Source: Sciscionella marina DSM 45152 (GTDB taxonomy: Bacteria; Actinomycetota; Actinomycetes; Mycobacteriales; Pseudonocardiaceae). From it: DNA of 64,000 nucleotides. Location: the NCBI RefSeq assembly GCF_000379465.1, contig NZ_KB905395.1, forward strand, positions 20,272-84,271. Direction: 5' to 3'. The notes beneath the pieces were generated by a model. The model worked only from the letters and a program-made list of their open reading frames with translations, had not been told where the DNA came from and did not search any database. Each line of letters starts with the position of its first letter. Within the stretch, counting starts at the first letter, position 1. The position numbers and the translations under genes were made by a program. This document shows positions 17,246 through 26,703 of the stretch, piece by piece.

Positions 17246-20200
17246 TTATCGGTAGTCGCGGCTTTCGGTTGGCAGCGCGATCGGAAGCGGGCTGATGTGG
17301 CGGGCGATGAGGGTGTGGGTGTTGTTGGCCGCCTGGAGTTGCCCGCGGATCTGGATGGCGTTGTGCTGCAGGGCCCGCGCGTGGCGCTCGGCGACGCGTG
17401 GGTTTATGAGGATGTTGGTCATGCCGGTTTCGTCTTCGAGGTTGAGGAACAGGATTCCGCCTGCGGTGCCGGGGCGTTCTCGGTGGGTGATGAGCCCAGC
17501 GACCCGGACGATGGTCTTATCCGCCTGGCTGGCCACCTGGGCGACGGGGATGACTCCGGCTTGATCGAGTTGGGGGCGGTAGTGGGCGATGGGATGCTGG
17601 TCGGGGGTGATGCCGGTGGCCCACAGGTCGGCGTGCGCGGTTTCAATCGGATCGAGACCGCGCAGCGCGGGTGCGGTGATCGAGGCGTCAAGGTCGGGTT
17701 GGTTGTGGGCGGGGTGTCCGACGCTCCAGAGTGCTTCGCGCCGGTTCGGTACGAGTGTGTCGAAAGCACCCGCGGTGGCGAGAGCTTCACGCTCGCCGCG
17801 GGGTAGGTATGTGCCTATGCGGGCGAGGAAGTCGTTGAGATCCCGATAGAACCCGTTGGCACGGCGTTCGGTGACGATGTGGTCGGCGTGGGTGTCACCG
17901 ACGTTACGGATGCCGCTGAGGCCGAGGCGGATGGCGCGGTGGTCGCGGCTGGTCGGGTGGGGTTCGAGGGTGGCCTCGGTGGTGCTGTGGTTGATATCTG
18001 GGCCCAGGATCTGCACGCCGTGGTGCCGGGCGTCGGTGATCAGGGATTGGGGGGACCAAAAGCCCATCGGCTGGGCGCGCAGCAGGCCGGTGCAGAAGGC
18101 TGCTGGGTAGTAGTGTTTGAGCCAAGCGCTGGCATAGACCAGGTGGGCGAAACTATGCGCATGGCTTTCCGGGAACCCGTAGTTGCTGAAGGCTTGGACC
18201 TGTTCGAAGATCGTTTCGGCGGTCTCGCGGGGAATGCCGTTGGTATCGGCCCCGGTGAAGAAGCGCTCGCGGAGGCGTTCCATGGCGCGCGCGGATCGTT
18301 TGGCGCCCATCGCGCGGCGGAGTAGGTCGGCATCGGCGGGGGTGAAGTCGGCGGCGTCGATCGCGACCTGCATGACCTGTTCCTGAAAAAGTGGCACACC
18401 GAGAGTTCGATCCAAACTGTTGGCCAGCAGGGGATGTAGATGTTGCCAGGGTTCCCCGTCCCGGCGCCGTAGGTACGGGTGCACGCTCCCGCCCTGGATC
18501 GGACCCGGCCGGATCAGGGCGACTTCGATGACGAGGTCGTAGAAGCAGCGGGGGCGTAGGCGTGGGAGGGTGGCGAGTTGGGCGCGGGATTCGACCTGGA
18601 ACCCCCCGAGAGACCGCGTCCGCGCGACAGAGCATGTCGTACACAGCCTCATCCGCCAGGTCGAGGTGGCCGAGGTCGATCTGGTCGCCGTGGTACTCGG
18701 CGATCAGATCGAGCGTGTGGTGCAGGGCGGTGAGCATGCCCAGACCGAGGAGGTCGAATTTCACCAGGCCCGCGGTAGCGCAGTCGTCCTTGTCCCACTG
18801 CAACACCGACCGGTTGGCCATCCGCGCCCATTCCACCGGACACACCTCCGAGACAGGGGTCCGCGACAAGACCATGCCGCCCGAATGAATCCCCAAATGC
18901 CGCGGATGATCCACAAACTGCTCGGCAAGCCCCCGCACATCCTCGGGGATCACCTCCGCCTCACCGTCCGCGCCGCCATTGGTGTTGCTGTCGCTGGGTT
19001 TCGAATCAGAGCTGGTGTGGCTGGTCATGTGGTATTGGCGCAGGACGCGGGAGAAGGCGTCTTGCTGACCGGTGGTGTAGCCAAGCGCTTTCGCCGCGTC
19101 CCGGACCGCCGAGCGGAGGCGGTAGGTGATCACGTTCGCCACCTGCGCCGCGTTCGTACGCCCATAGTTCTGGTACACGTACTGAATCACCTCCTCACGC
19201 CGCCCTGACTCGATGTCGACGTCAATATCCGGGTACCCGTCCCGTTCGAGTGAGAGGAACCGTTCGAACAGGAGATTCCAGCGGACGGGGTCGGCGTTGG
19301 TGATCCGCAACGCGTAACACACCGCCGAGTTGGCCGCCGATCCCCGACCTTGGCAGAGAATGTTGTTGTTTTCGCAAAACTGCACGATGTCGCGCACGAT
19401 CAGGAAATACCCCGGAAAACCCATCCGCTTGATCACGTCGAGCTCGCGATCGAGTTGCGCGTACGCCTCCGGCGCCACCGTGGGTGGGCCGTACCGATAG
19501 CGGGCATACCGGTAGGTGAGTTCTCGCAACCAGGAGGCTTCGTCGTGCCCGTCCGGGACCGGGCACAGCGGCAGTTCCGGCGCCACGAGACTCAGGTCGA
19601 GCGAGCATTCGACCCCGAACACCGCGGCGCGCTGCACCGTCCCGGGGAAATGCGCGAACCGACGCTGCATCTCGGCACCGGAACGCAGATACGCCATCGG
19701 GGCCGCGGGGAGCCAGCCGTCCATCTCGTCCAGGCTCCGGCGGGCGCGGACCGCGGCCATCGCCGCCGCCAACCTCCCCTGGTTCGGCTGGTGATAGTGC
19801 ACATTCCCCGACGCGATCGTCGCCAACCCCAGATCGCCCGCGATCCCGGCCAGCACATCATTGTCCCGATCCTGGCCGGGCACACTGTGATCCAGCAACT
19901 CAACCGCCACATGATCGCCGCCGAACCGGTCGGTCAGCCACCGCAACTCCTCGGCCGCCGCCTGCGGCCCCCGCACTGTCAGCGCGTCGCGCACCAGGCC
20001 CTTGCGACACCCGGACAGGACCAGCACGTGCCCGGCCAACTCGTCAACGATCTCGTCCAGGTCATACCAGGGCTGGCGCTTGCCCTGCCCACGCAGATGC
20101 GCCGTTGAGAGGACCCGGCACAGGCGCCGGTACCCCTTCAAACCCCGCGCGAGTACCAGCAGATGCCGCCCACCCGGATCCGGCTCCCCCTCCGGCGCGC

Positions 20201-20372
20201 CCGCGTCCAGGGTCAGCTCCGCCCCGTACACGGTCCGGATCCCGCACGTTCGTGCCGCCTCGGCGACCCGGACCGCGGCGTACATGCCGTCATGATCGGT
20301 GACCGCGATCGCGTCCAGCCCGAGCCGCACGGCCTCCTCGACGAGTTCTTCGGGACTGCTGGCACCATCCAG
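17246..20372 (-). pseudogene. dnaE2: Error-prone DNA polymerase DnaE2, main part (5' end cut off, frameshifted)
   Basis: This is almost the whole of a C-family translesion polymerase. It has the PHP continuation (LGLDAIAVTDHDGMYAAV), finger/palm motifs (GFPGYFLIVRDIVQFCE, GRGSAANSAVCYAL, the Asp pair in YPDIDVDIES), FQVESRAQLATLPRL, and the OB-fold tail ending SRDYR. It has two lesions. First, the reading begins abruptly at CTG-GAT-GGT-GCC (LDGAS), preceded by a stop; the missing first 70 codons lie at 25701-25910 beyond a transposon. Second, six G residues (18602-18607, read on the minus strand) shift the frame after ADAV. Five would restore it. Rejoined, the product would be about 1,109 residues, the usual size. 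Confidence 0.9.
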
Positions 20373-20383
20373 TTAACCGACCT
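20373..20383 (+). repeat. Left terminal inverted repeat of the Tn554-like element
   Basis: TTAACCGACCT, perfect complement of the right end at 25690-25700. It is preceded by ATCCAG, the left copy of the probable 6-bp crossover core. Confidence 0.8.
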
Positions 20384-20527
20384 GACCACCAGAAATTTCG
20401 CCTCTGACCTGGTGATTCACGTCGCGAACATGTGTGTGACGACGCTGCTTAAGTCAGTTGGAGCCGTCGCAAGATCACTCGTTTGAGGGGGTGAGATGAG
20501 ACCGCCAGGGTCGGCGGGGCAGGCCGT

Positions 20528-21045
20528 TTAAAAGGGGACGCTGAGGTGTTCGATGGCGGTCTTGGCCCATTCCTGCGCCCCTTCGCCAGCGCCGGTCGCC
20601 ACTCCGGTGGCTACTGGAGTGAGGAACCACTTAATGGCGGAGAGCGCTCGCCGGATCCTGCCGGGTTTCGGCTCGTCCTGCGTGACCTCTTCGAGCACTT
20701 CCTTCGCTGCGTCCTCGGCGTCCTGCTGGTCTTGCTCGGAGAGCCCCAGAAGCGGCAAGTTTTCCAGCGTGTGCGCCACCGCCTGCGCGATTAGCTCGAA
20801 GCCTGGCGCGATGTGCTGAGTCTGGTCCTGAACCTGGTTGACCGTCTGGTTGTCCCAAGCCAGTTGGGCGCCGTCGGCGTTGCCGTAGATCACCGGACCG
20901 TTGTAGACGGTGGTTGAAGGAGTGGCACCGTTGGGGAGTTCGGGTGTGTCCGCCTGGATGGGGACGTTGATCGGGTGTCGAATTCCTTCTGCATCTCGCT
21001 CATCATCTGCGCGATCTGGCGACAATCGATCGAAAAGCCCGCCAT
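20528..21045 (-). pseudogene. Transposon passenger: small helical protein, frameshifted
   Basis: The true start is probably ATG 21045, with GGAGGGG seven bases upstream: MAGFSIDCRQIAQMMSEMQKEFD. After EFD the frame runs out, while family-like sequence continues in the next frame from HPINVPIQADTPELPN to the stop at 20528. GAATTCGACACCCG would need one more C to read EFD-HP, so one base is missing near 20974. The remainder contains a beta segment (TVYNGPVIYGNADGAQL) and a helical tail (AEDAAKEVLEEV, WFLTPVATGVATGAG). The function is unknown. It lies inside the transposon, so it is cargo. Confidence 0.6.
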
Positions 21046-21171
21046 GATGGCCCCTCCAATGCTCTTACCTGGTCAGCAGTATGCACCTGCGTCAGCATCA
21101 TCGTTCCGAGGCCCCACTGTGTGACAAATCAAGGCCGAGCCCAGGGGGGGCGGATGGATCGCGCCGAGTGA

Positions 21172-21753
21172 TCACTGTCCGGACTTCTCAAGCAGTTCGG
21201 CTTCCAGGCCGGCAACGCGTTTATCGAGGAACCGGGTGTTGTCGCGGGCAGCCTGTAAGCGTTCCTGTAGGCGCTGGTTGTCGTGGGTGAGCTGACGGAC
21301 CTTCTGTTTGAGGGTGGTGTTCTCGATGACGGTCCGTTGGATGCCGTCCTCGGGCAGATCCAGTTCCAGGTCGCGAACCTTGCCCAGTAATTGCCCAATA
21401 GTGGTGCGCTGTAAGGAAATCTCCTCGTGCGCGCGACTGAGTACCTCTTCGGCGTTCAGCGCTCGTTCCCGCCACGCTGCCTCGTTCTTCGCGGTCTGCT
21501 CGGCCTGGTCCCGGACGTGTTGCCCCCTGGCCGCAGCGGTGGCTTCCTCGACGAGCTGACGGGCGTTCGGGTTCTGGTAGAGGAAGGTGCGGGAGACTCC
21601 GGCTCGTCGGGCGAGGGCGGCGACGGTGATTTTGGCGCGTTCGCGGCGCATCTGGCGAAGGGCATCGCGGACGCGGTCGAGCATGTTCTCGATGCTGCTG
21701 CGGCGGGCGTCGAGCGCGGCCGCGGCGCGGCTCGTAGTGGGTGTGGTCGTCAC
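21172..21753 (-). CDS. tnpC: TnpC-like transposition accessory protein
   Basis: A 193-residue protein. The N-terminal part is a helix-turn-helix (ITVAALARRAGVSRTFLYQNP). The rest is one long coiled coil (from EEATAAARGQ through LKQKVRQLTHDNQRLQERL to the C-terminus). This is the form of the third gene of Tn554-type elements, which affects orientation and frequency of transposition without catalysis. Its start overlaps the tnpB stop by 4 bases (ATGA), so the two are translationally coupled. Confidence 0.8.
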   Translation of the reverse strand: MTTTPTTSRAAAALDARRSSIENMLDRVRDALRQMRRERAKITVAALARRAGVSRTFLYQNPNARQLVEEATAAARGQHVRDQAEQTAKNEAAWRERALNAEEVLSRAHEEISLQRTTIGQLLGKVRDLELDLPEDGIQRTVIENTTLKQKVRQLTHDNQRLQERLQAARDNTRFLDKRVAGLEAELLEKSGQ

Positions 21754-24404
21754 GCGGGTTGCTCCTCGTTGAAGTCGTCCCGGTCACCGTGCTCGTCCTC
21801 GCCGTCTTCGTCGTCCTGCTCGTTGTCGGCGACGGCGGCCAGGTCGGTGGCACGGAAGTTGGTGCTCCAGATGCGGTGGAAGTAGTCCTGCGGTCGCCGT
21901 AGGTCCATCGCCAGCGCTTCTTCGAGCAGACCGAGCCCGGCAAGGGCTTTCTCCAGTCCGGCGATGGCGCGGGCGGTAGGTTCGAAGACCTGGTGCAGGT
22001 AGTCGGCGGTGGCATCGTCGGGCGCGCGTTCCGCGAGCGAGCGCCATTGCTCCTGCTTGCGGCGCCAGTAGAGCAGATCCGCGCCGGAGAGCACGAACTT
22101 GTCGCAGTTCTCGCAGTCCAGCTTCCAGGGACAAGCGCCGCCCTGAACCACAGGTTGGAAGGTGCAGAATCCGCCATCAGCCGGGGTGCTGCGCCGCGAG
22201 ACGTCCAAGGCCAGAGCCATTGCTTCACCGCGGGTCAGAGATGTGAACTCGCCCGAGAGCAGCTCGCCGGGATGGGGTGCGCCGGGACCGGCGACCCAGA
22301 CCGCGTGCAGCACGTCTTCCAACTCGGTGTTCGCGATCTTGACGTAGTGCTCGGCCATGCGATCACTGACCTGCCCCAGATAGCGACGGATCTGTGACAG
22401 GTTCGCCCCGGCGCGCAACAGGTTCGTGGCCAGCGTGTGACGGGCCTGGTGCGCGACCGCCTTGCCCAGGGCCAGGCTTTCCACCCATGCTTTGAAGCGA
22501 ATGTAGAAGAACGTGTAGCTGACCGCCTTTTCCTCGTCGTGGTTGCGCATGGGGCTGGGGAACAACGCGATCCGTGCCCGCTCCTGCATGGTGGGCATCC
22601 GGCCCTGACGGTGTTCGAAGCGGATCAGTGTCTTGCGTCGGCGTTCGTCGAGGAGAGCGTAGAGCGATTCGGGGATCCGGATGGCCTCGTCGAAATTGCC
22701 GACCTTGGTCTGGTCGTGCCAGAGCATCGGCAAGCCGCGGTAATGGCCGATGCAGTCCAAACGAAGCTTGATCACCTCGCTGGGACGGCGACCGGTGACA
22801 ACGATGGCTTCCCAGATATCGCGCAGGCCACGGTCGTTCGGATCGTAGGTCTCGCTGAACTGCCCGAGGTTGGTCTGATCGGCCAGAGCGCGAGCCAACT
22901 CGTCGGAGAACGGGGTTCTGGATCGCTTGTTGGACGCTATCCCGTTGGGCATCGCGGCGATGAACCCGTTATCCAGTCCGAACTGCGCGGCCTGCCCGGT
23001 TGTCAGCGAGGTGTGGAGGATTTTCCGCGCGTAGTTGAACACAAGCCGATGTGTGCTGTCGGTGACAGTGCCGGGCTTGCCGTCCTTGCGGAACAGCCCG
23101 AGCGACTCCAGCCCATGCCGAGCGCGGTGTCGCTGGTCGATAACGAAACGTTGAGCATGCTCCTCACACAGTAGCGTGGGATCGTGCCCACCGTCGGGCG
23201 CGTCGACCTCGAGGAAAGCACTCAACTCAACACAAGCTCGGCGCATGCCCTCGAACGAGTTCCGGGAGCGCGGAGGTTTCTCGCCACGCAGCATCTCAGC
23301 CATCTGGTCCCAGAGCATGTCCCGCAGCCAGCGCTGCGAAACCGCGCTGATGTCGAAATGGCTCACGGCATCGGTGAATCGGCGACCGAAATGATCGGTC
23401 TCGATGAACCCAGCGTCCCTGGTGTCTGCCGGGCTGTTGTAGACACAGCGCAGCCCTGCGGTGATGTGACCACAGACCATGCGCTCCATCGAGTCGAGAT
23501 CCTGACGAGTCAGACCGTCGCCGCCTTGAGCATTCAGCTCGACAAGGGAAACGACCCTGTGCCGCCGGACACAATTGACCAGCCGCTGAGCTGCGCCGAG
23601 CTCCCACCTGGAGCGGTTCTTCACCTGCGCGTGAGCGTAGAAGCCCCACTGAATCTCGGTCTTGACCAGAGGATGCAGATCCATCACATTGATCTCGCCG
23701 ACCCGGTAGGCCGGTGCCTGGATCGCGCACCATCGCCGAAACACAGCCTCGTCTTCATAAAGGATCGGGACGGGCAGGCCACGCGGTTCCAGCCGGTGAT
23801 ACCACGTCTGTGGCAATGTCGCACCGCCTGGACGCCCTTGACGACGGTACCGTTCTCGATGCTGGAAACACATGCCCAGCGGCGAGTCCGCCAAGGAAGT
23901 GCAGACCGCGGTCCCGCACAAGCCATAGCCACGCAGCTGCTGATCTTGGCTGGCCAGCCACGTCTCGAAGTCGCGAGGCCCGGAAATATCCTGGCGTCCG
24001 TTATAGGCGCCCCACCGCGCAGTGTGACGCTGACACAACCCCGTCGTCCTCGAATGCGCCGGTCGGTCCGGGCAGATACGACACACCCCGAGGTCGAAGC
24101 CCACTCTCCCCGGGAACGGTTTTGCCGCAGCGAGGAAGGACGCCATCGTCGTCGTGTCATCCCGCCTGGCGTTCCACGCGGTGATGTGCCTGTAGCACAG
24201 GTTCACACCCAGCCTGCGGATCCGCACGCAGCCCTCAACCACACACTCCCAGCCATAGACAGGGTGTTGCGGCGGGATCTTGATAATGTCGGCTCGGTAG
24301 ATCGGGTCGAACCCGGGAGCGTTGACCAGGGCAGTGATCAGCTCCAGCCGGTCACGCCCAACCCGGCTGCCGTTGTCGTTCGGCAGTAGTGTCAAAGGGA
24401 TCAC
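21750..24404 (-). CDS. tnpB: TnpB-like tyrosine recombinase of Tn554 type
   Basis: An 884-residue site-specific recombinase. The N-terminal part has three Cys/His clusters (CVVEGC...CYRH, CRICPD...CQRH, CGTAVC...CFQH) that look like zinc fingers. The catalytic domain lies in about 540-730: the first Arg in TGRRPSEVIKLRLD, the His-x-x-Arg box in HQARHTLATNLL, and a tyrosine in the segment DRMAEHYVKI. A further Cys group (CPWKLDCENC) follows near the C-terminus. Together with TnpA it cuts and rejoins the transposon ends through a 3'-phosphotyrosine. It is larger than staphylococcal Tn554 TnpB (630 residues). It overlaps tnpA by 4 bases. Confidence 0.9.
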   Translation of the reverse strand: MIPLTLLPNDNGSRVGRDRLELITALVNAPGFDPIYRADIIKIPPQHPVYGWECVVEGCVRIRRLGVNLCYRHITAWNARRDDTTTMASFLAAAKPFPGRVGFDLGVCRICPDRPAHSRTTGLCQRHTARWGAYNGRQDISGPRDFETWLASQDQQLRGYGLCGTAVCTSLADSPLGMCFQHRERYRRQGRPGGATLPQTWYHRLEPRGLPVPILYEDEAVFRRWCAIQAPAYRVGEINVMDLHPLVKTEIQWGFYAHAQVKNRSRWELGAAQRLVNCVRRHRVVSLVELNAQGGDGLTRQDLDSMERMVCGHITAGLRCVYNSPADTRDAGFIETDHFGRRFTDAVSHFDISAVSQRWLRDMLWDQMAEMLRGEKPPRSRNSFEGMRRACVELSAFLEVDAPDGGHDPTLLCEEHAQRFVIDQRHRARHGLESLGLFRKDGKPGTVTDSTHRLVFNYARKILHTSLTTGQAAQFGLDNGFIAAMPNGIASNKRSRTPFSDELARALADQTNLGQFSETYDPNDRGLRDIWEAIVVTGRRPSEVIKLRLDCIGHYRGLPMLWHDQTKVGNFDEAIRIPESLYALLDERRRKTLIRFEHRQGRMPTMQERARIALFPSPMRNHDEEKAVSYTFFYIRFKAWVESLALGKAVAHQARHTLATNLLRAGANLSQIRRYLGQVSDRMAEHYVKIANTELEDVLHAVWVAGPGAPHPGELLSGEFTSLTRGEAMALALDVSRRSTPADGGFCTFQPVVQGGACPWKLDCENCDKFVLSGADLLYWRRKQEQWRSLAERAPDDATADYLHQVFEPTARAIAGLEKALAGLGLLEEALAMDLRRPQDYFHRIWSTNFRATDLAAVADNEQDDEDGEDEHGDRDDFNEEQPA

Positions 24405-25579
24405 GGCTGCTGCTCCCAGACGGTGTTCAGCGCGGCGACGAACATCGGGTCGTGAACATCGACATGGCCGTAGGTCTCGTCGACGGTGGTGGCTGAGGCC
24501 CAGCCGCCCGCGTCACGGGCAATGACGGTGTTACCGCCGCAGGCATCCAGCACATTGGTGGCGAACTCGTGGCGCCACTGGTGTGGGCGGATCTTGCCGA
24601 GTTCCAGGCGGATTCCCGCCCGGCCCAGCATCCCCCGAGCGGCCACCGTGGCCCAGGGCTGGCCGTAGCCCGGGCCGTGCAACTGGACCAGCAGCATGCC
24701 GTGCTCGGCCTCGGACGGGTATTCGGTGGTCATGTACTCGAAGTAAGTGTGGATCATCGCCGGGCTCGCCCGCCGGATCGCCCCACCCCGAACAATCCCG
24801 TCCACCAGCGCCCAGGGGTGTTTGGTCTTGACACGGGCACGGTTCGGATTGTTCTCCCGGTGACAGATGTGCACGTGCGGCGATCGGCATTCGCCGCAGG
24901 CCGCGCCCTCCCGCAAGTGCAGGTCGATCAAGTGCAGGCCGCAAAGCTCGCCGATGCGGAACCCGCCATCGTCCAGCCAGGTCACCACCATGCGATCCCG
25001 CGCCGCGGACAGCGCCTCGATCAGCCGGCCACGGGCACCCTGCGGCGGCATCTTCGGGTGCCGCCGCCGAACCGTTTTCGCTGGGGCCAGCGGGTTCGCG
25101 GGCACCACCTTCTTGGTGTGGCCGAGGAAAGCCCGCCGCTTGTCGGCCTTCGTCGGCAACCGGGTGTGCTGGAACTCCTTCGCCACGCCCTGGTTGACCC
25201 CGCGCATCCCCTGATAGAGGTAGAAACCCTTCAGCGCGGCCGCGGTCGTTTCCAGGCTGCGCTGCCCGTAGGGACGCTTGCCCTCCCGCCACGGGCGCCC
25301 GAACGGCCCGGCGTACTCGGCACCCAGCAGTCCCATGTAGCGCTGCAAATCCCGCAACACCACCAAATCCGTACTCAGGCCGTCGAACTCCAGCCACCGC
25401 AGATGATCCACCAGCAGATAGGCATAGGTCCGATCCGTCCCGCCCTCACAGGACCGCAGGAACCCATCCGCCATCCGATGAACCTCACCACCGGGAAACA
25501 CGATCGTATAAGCCCGACGCCCGTTCCCGTGCACCACTTCCTGAACCCGGATATTCCCGATAACCAGCCGCCCGGCCAC
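24401..25579 (-). CDS. tnpA: TnpA-like tyrosine recombinase of Tn554 type
   Basis: A 392-residue tyrosine recombinase. The catalytic residues are readable: Arg in DDGGFRIGELCGLHL, the His-x-x-Arg box in HQWRHEFATNVLD, a glycine-tryptophan helix (GGWASATTV), and the nucleophile in VDETYGHVD. An inserted Cys/His group (CGECRSPHVHIC) may bind zinc. The length is close to Tn554 TnpA (361 residues). It is the first gene of the transposition operon, about 110 bases inside the right terminal repeat, so its promoter lies at that end, within 25580-25700. Confidence 0.9.
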   Translation of the reverse strand: MAGRLVIGNIRVQEVVHGNGRRAYTIVFPGGEVHRMADGFLRSCEGGTDRTYAYLLVDHLRWLEFDGLSTDLVVLRDLQRYMGLLGAEYAGPFGRPWREGKRPYGQRSLETTAAALKGFYLYQGMRGVNQGVAKEFQHTRLPTKADKRRAFLGHTKKVVPANPLAPAKTVRRRHPKMPPQGARGRLIEALSAARDRMVVTWLDDGGFRIGELCGLHLIDLHLREGAACGECRSPHVHICHRENNPNRARVKTKHPWALVDGIVRGGAIRRASPAMIHTYFEYMTTEYPSEAEHGMLLVQLHGPGYGQPWATVAARGMLGRAGIRLELGKIRPHQWRHEFATNVLDACGGNTVIARDAGGWASATTVDETYGHVDVHDPMFVAALNTVWEQQP

Positions 25580-25689
25580 ACACTCTCCGCTCGCTCGCGC
25601 ACATCACGAACAACCCGTCCATGATCGATTAGGCGCGAACAGTAGCGAGCCAGAAGAAGATCCCCAAACGTCACACACACCGTCCACAT

Positions 25690-25700
25690 AGGTCGGTTAA
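25690..25700 (-). repeat. Right terminal inverted repeat of the Tn554-like element
   Basis: AGGTCGGTTAA, perfect complement of 20373-20383. It is followed by GTCCAA, the right copy of the probable 6-bp crossover core. Confidence 0.8.
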
Positions 25701-25910
25701 GTCCAAGTACAAGAAGTCCGTATGGCAGTGGAGCTCCGCGTACGGTACCTCCCGATCTCCGTCCTCCCACCGCCACCGCACCCGCACATCCCGTGGCGGC
25801 ACATACACACCACCTCCTCCCCCTACCTCCTGCTCTGGCCGCTCACCCCCACGCCCCGAAGCCACCCGCTCCACCGATGCCCACGAAGCATCCGGCAATC
25901 CGAATCGCAT
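25701..25910 (-). pseudogene. dnaE2: DnaE2 N-terminal fragment (first 70 codons), severed by the transposon
   Basis: From ATG 25910 (GGGAG nine bases upstream) the frame reads MRFGLPDASWASVERVASG, a glycine-rich linker, then VPYAELHCHTDFLYLD. PYAELHCH is the start of the PHP domain of DnaE2, including the metal-binding His-x-His. The fragment ends exactly at the transposon terminal repeat, and its next residues (GASSPEELVEEA) are found at 20366 on the other side. It spans 210 bases, exactly 70 codons, so precise excision would keep the frame. A LexA box lies 28 bases upstream. Confidence 0.85.
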
Positions 25911-25937
25911 CACGCACCACTCCCAAGACCCCCGCAC

Positions 25938-25953
25938 TCGAACTTACGTTCGA
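25938..25953 (-). promoter_or_regulatory. LexA (SOS) box upstream of dnaE2
   Basis: TCGAACTTACGTTCGA is a perfect match to the mycobacterial-type LexA operator TCGAAC-N4-GTTCGA. It lies 28 bases before the dnaE2 ATG and in the divergent gap to the gene at 26112, so damage induction of dnaE2, and possibly of the other gene, is expected. Confidence 0.85.
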
Positions 25954-26111
25954 TATGAATTCATAGTCAAGCCGGGCGCCAGCGGTCACCGAAGGTGCCC
26001 TCACGGTCGCGTGCTGACATGTGTTCGTCGGCACTCCCCGTGGCATGCGCTGCGGGAATGTCAGACCCAGCACCTACGGTGAAGACCTCGACTAGGAAAA
26101 GGAGCGATCTC

Positions 26112-26570
26112 GTGGCAGCCGGAACGGTGGATCTGGAGGACAAAGCACGCCTGACGTGGAACGACCAGGGCAAGACACTGTCCCCGTCCACCCGCGAGGA
26201 ACGGACCGCCCTGCTGATGGCCAGCACCGCGTTGGTCGACACGCTGGTACAAACCCTCGGCGGCTACGAGGTCGACGCCGAAGCAGGCACCGCCCGCCTC
26301 GCCCCCTCATCAACCCACACAGGTCGCGTTATGACCCTTGTGATCCACCTCGCCAACCACTCGATCGAGATACCTGTCCTCGTCGGCGAGACCGTCTGGA
26401 CCTACTATCCTCACGTCGCGCCCAAGGCACTCAAAATCGGGGAATCCCACAGCCTCGGAGATCCCCTCGGGCAAATCACCTTTCCCGAAGACGCGAGCAC
26501 CGACCAGTGGATACCAGTATCAACCCTTGTCGAACGCATCATGGATGTTCTCGCTCCAATCTCTACGTAG
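26112..26570 (+). CDS. Hypothetical protein divergent from the dnaE2 fragment
   Basis: A 152-residue protein of unknown family. GTG 26112 is chosen because AGGAAAAGGAG lies eight bases upstream. The ATG at 26058 would add 18 residues without a good ribosome site. It seems to be a small alpha/beta protein with a central strand pair (MTLVIHLANHSIEIPVLVGETVWTYY cut between HL and AN) and a C-terminal helix (LVERIMDVLAP). No membrane segment is present. The LexA box at 25938 lies in its upstream region. Confidence 0.55.
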   Translation: MAAGTVDLEDKARLTWNDQGKTLSPSTREERTALLMASTALVDTLVQTLGGYEVDAEAGTARLAPSSTHTGRVMTLVIHLANHSIEIPVLVGETVWTYYPHVAPKALKIGESHSLGDPLGQITFPEDASTDQWIPVSTLVERIMDVLAPIST

Positions 26571-26703
26571 GAATGTCCTTAAAACATAATTAGAACTTGT
26601 CAGCCCTAAGGCATCGACGATTGGCACGTCGATACCGCAGAAAGGATGGGAAAACTTAGGCGGGCATGGCAATGCTCAAACCTCACCGGATTGTAATATG
26701 CAA

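Larger units (their letters stand above)
20373..25700 (-). mobile_element. Tn554-like transposon inserted in dnaE2
   Basis: The 5,328-bp element starts with TTAACCGACCT and ends with the exact complement AGGTCGGTTAA. It carries tnpA, tnpB and tnpC, all read leftwards, plus one passenger gene at the left end. Flanking bases are ATCCAG on the left and GTCCAA on the right. Both encode Leu-Asp in dnaE2, so a 6-bp core is imperfectly repeated at the ends, as in Tn554-type insertion. Removing the element with one copy of the core rejoins dnaE2 in frame. Confidence 0.85.

Noticed and set aside
18153..18600. Tail of the 725-codon dnaE2 frame downstream of the G6 tract
   Set aside because: After ADAV the residues are Arg/Pro-rich shadow sequence. 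The true polymerase continues in the other frame.
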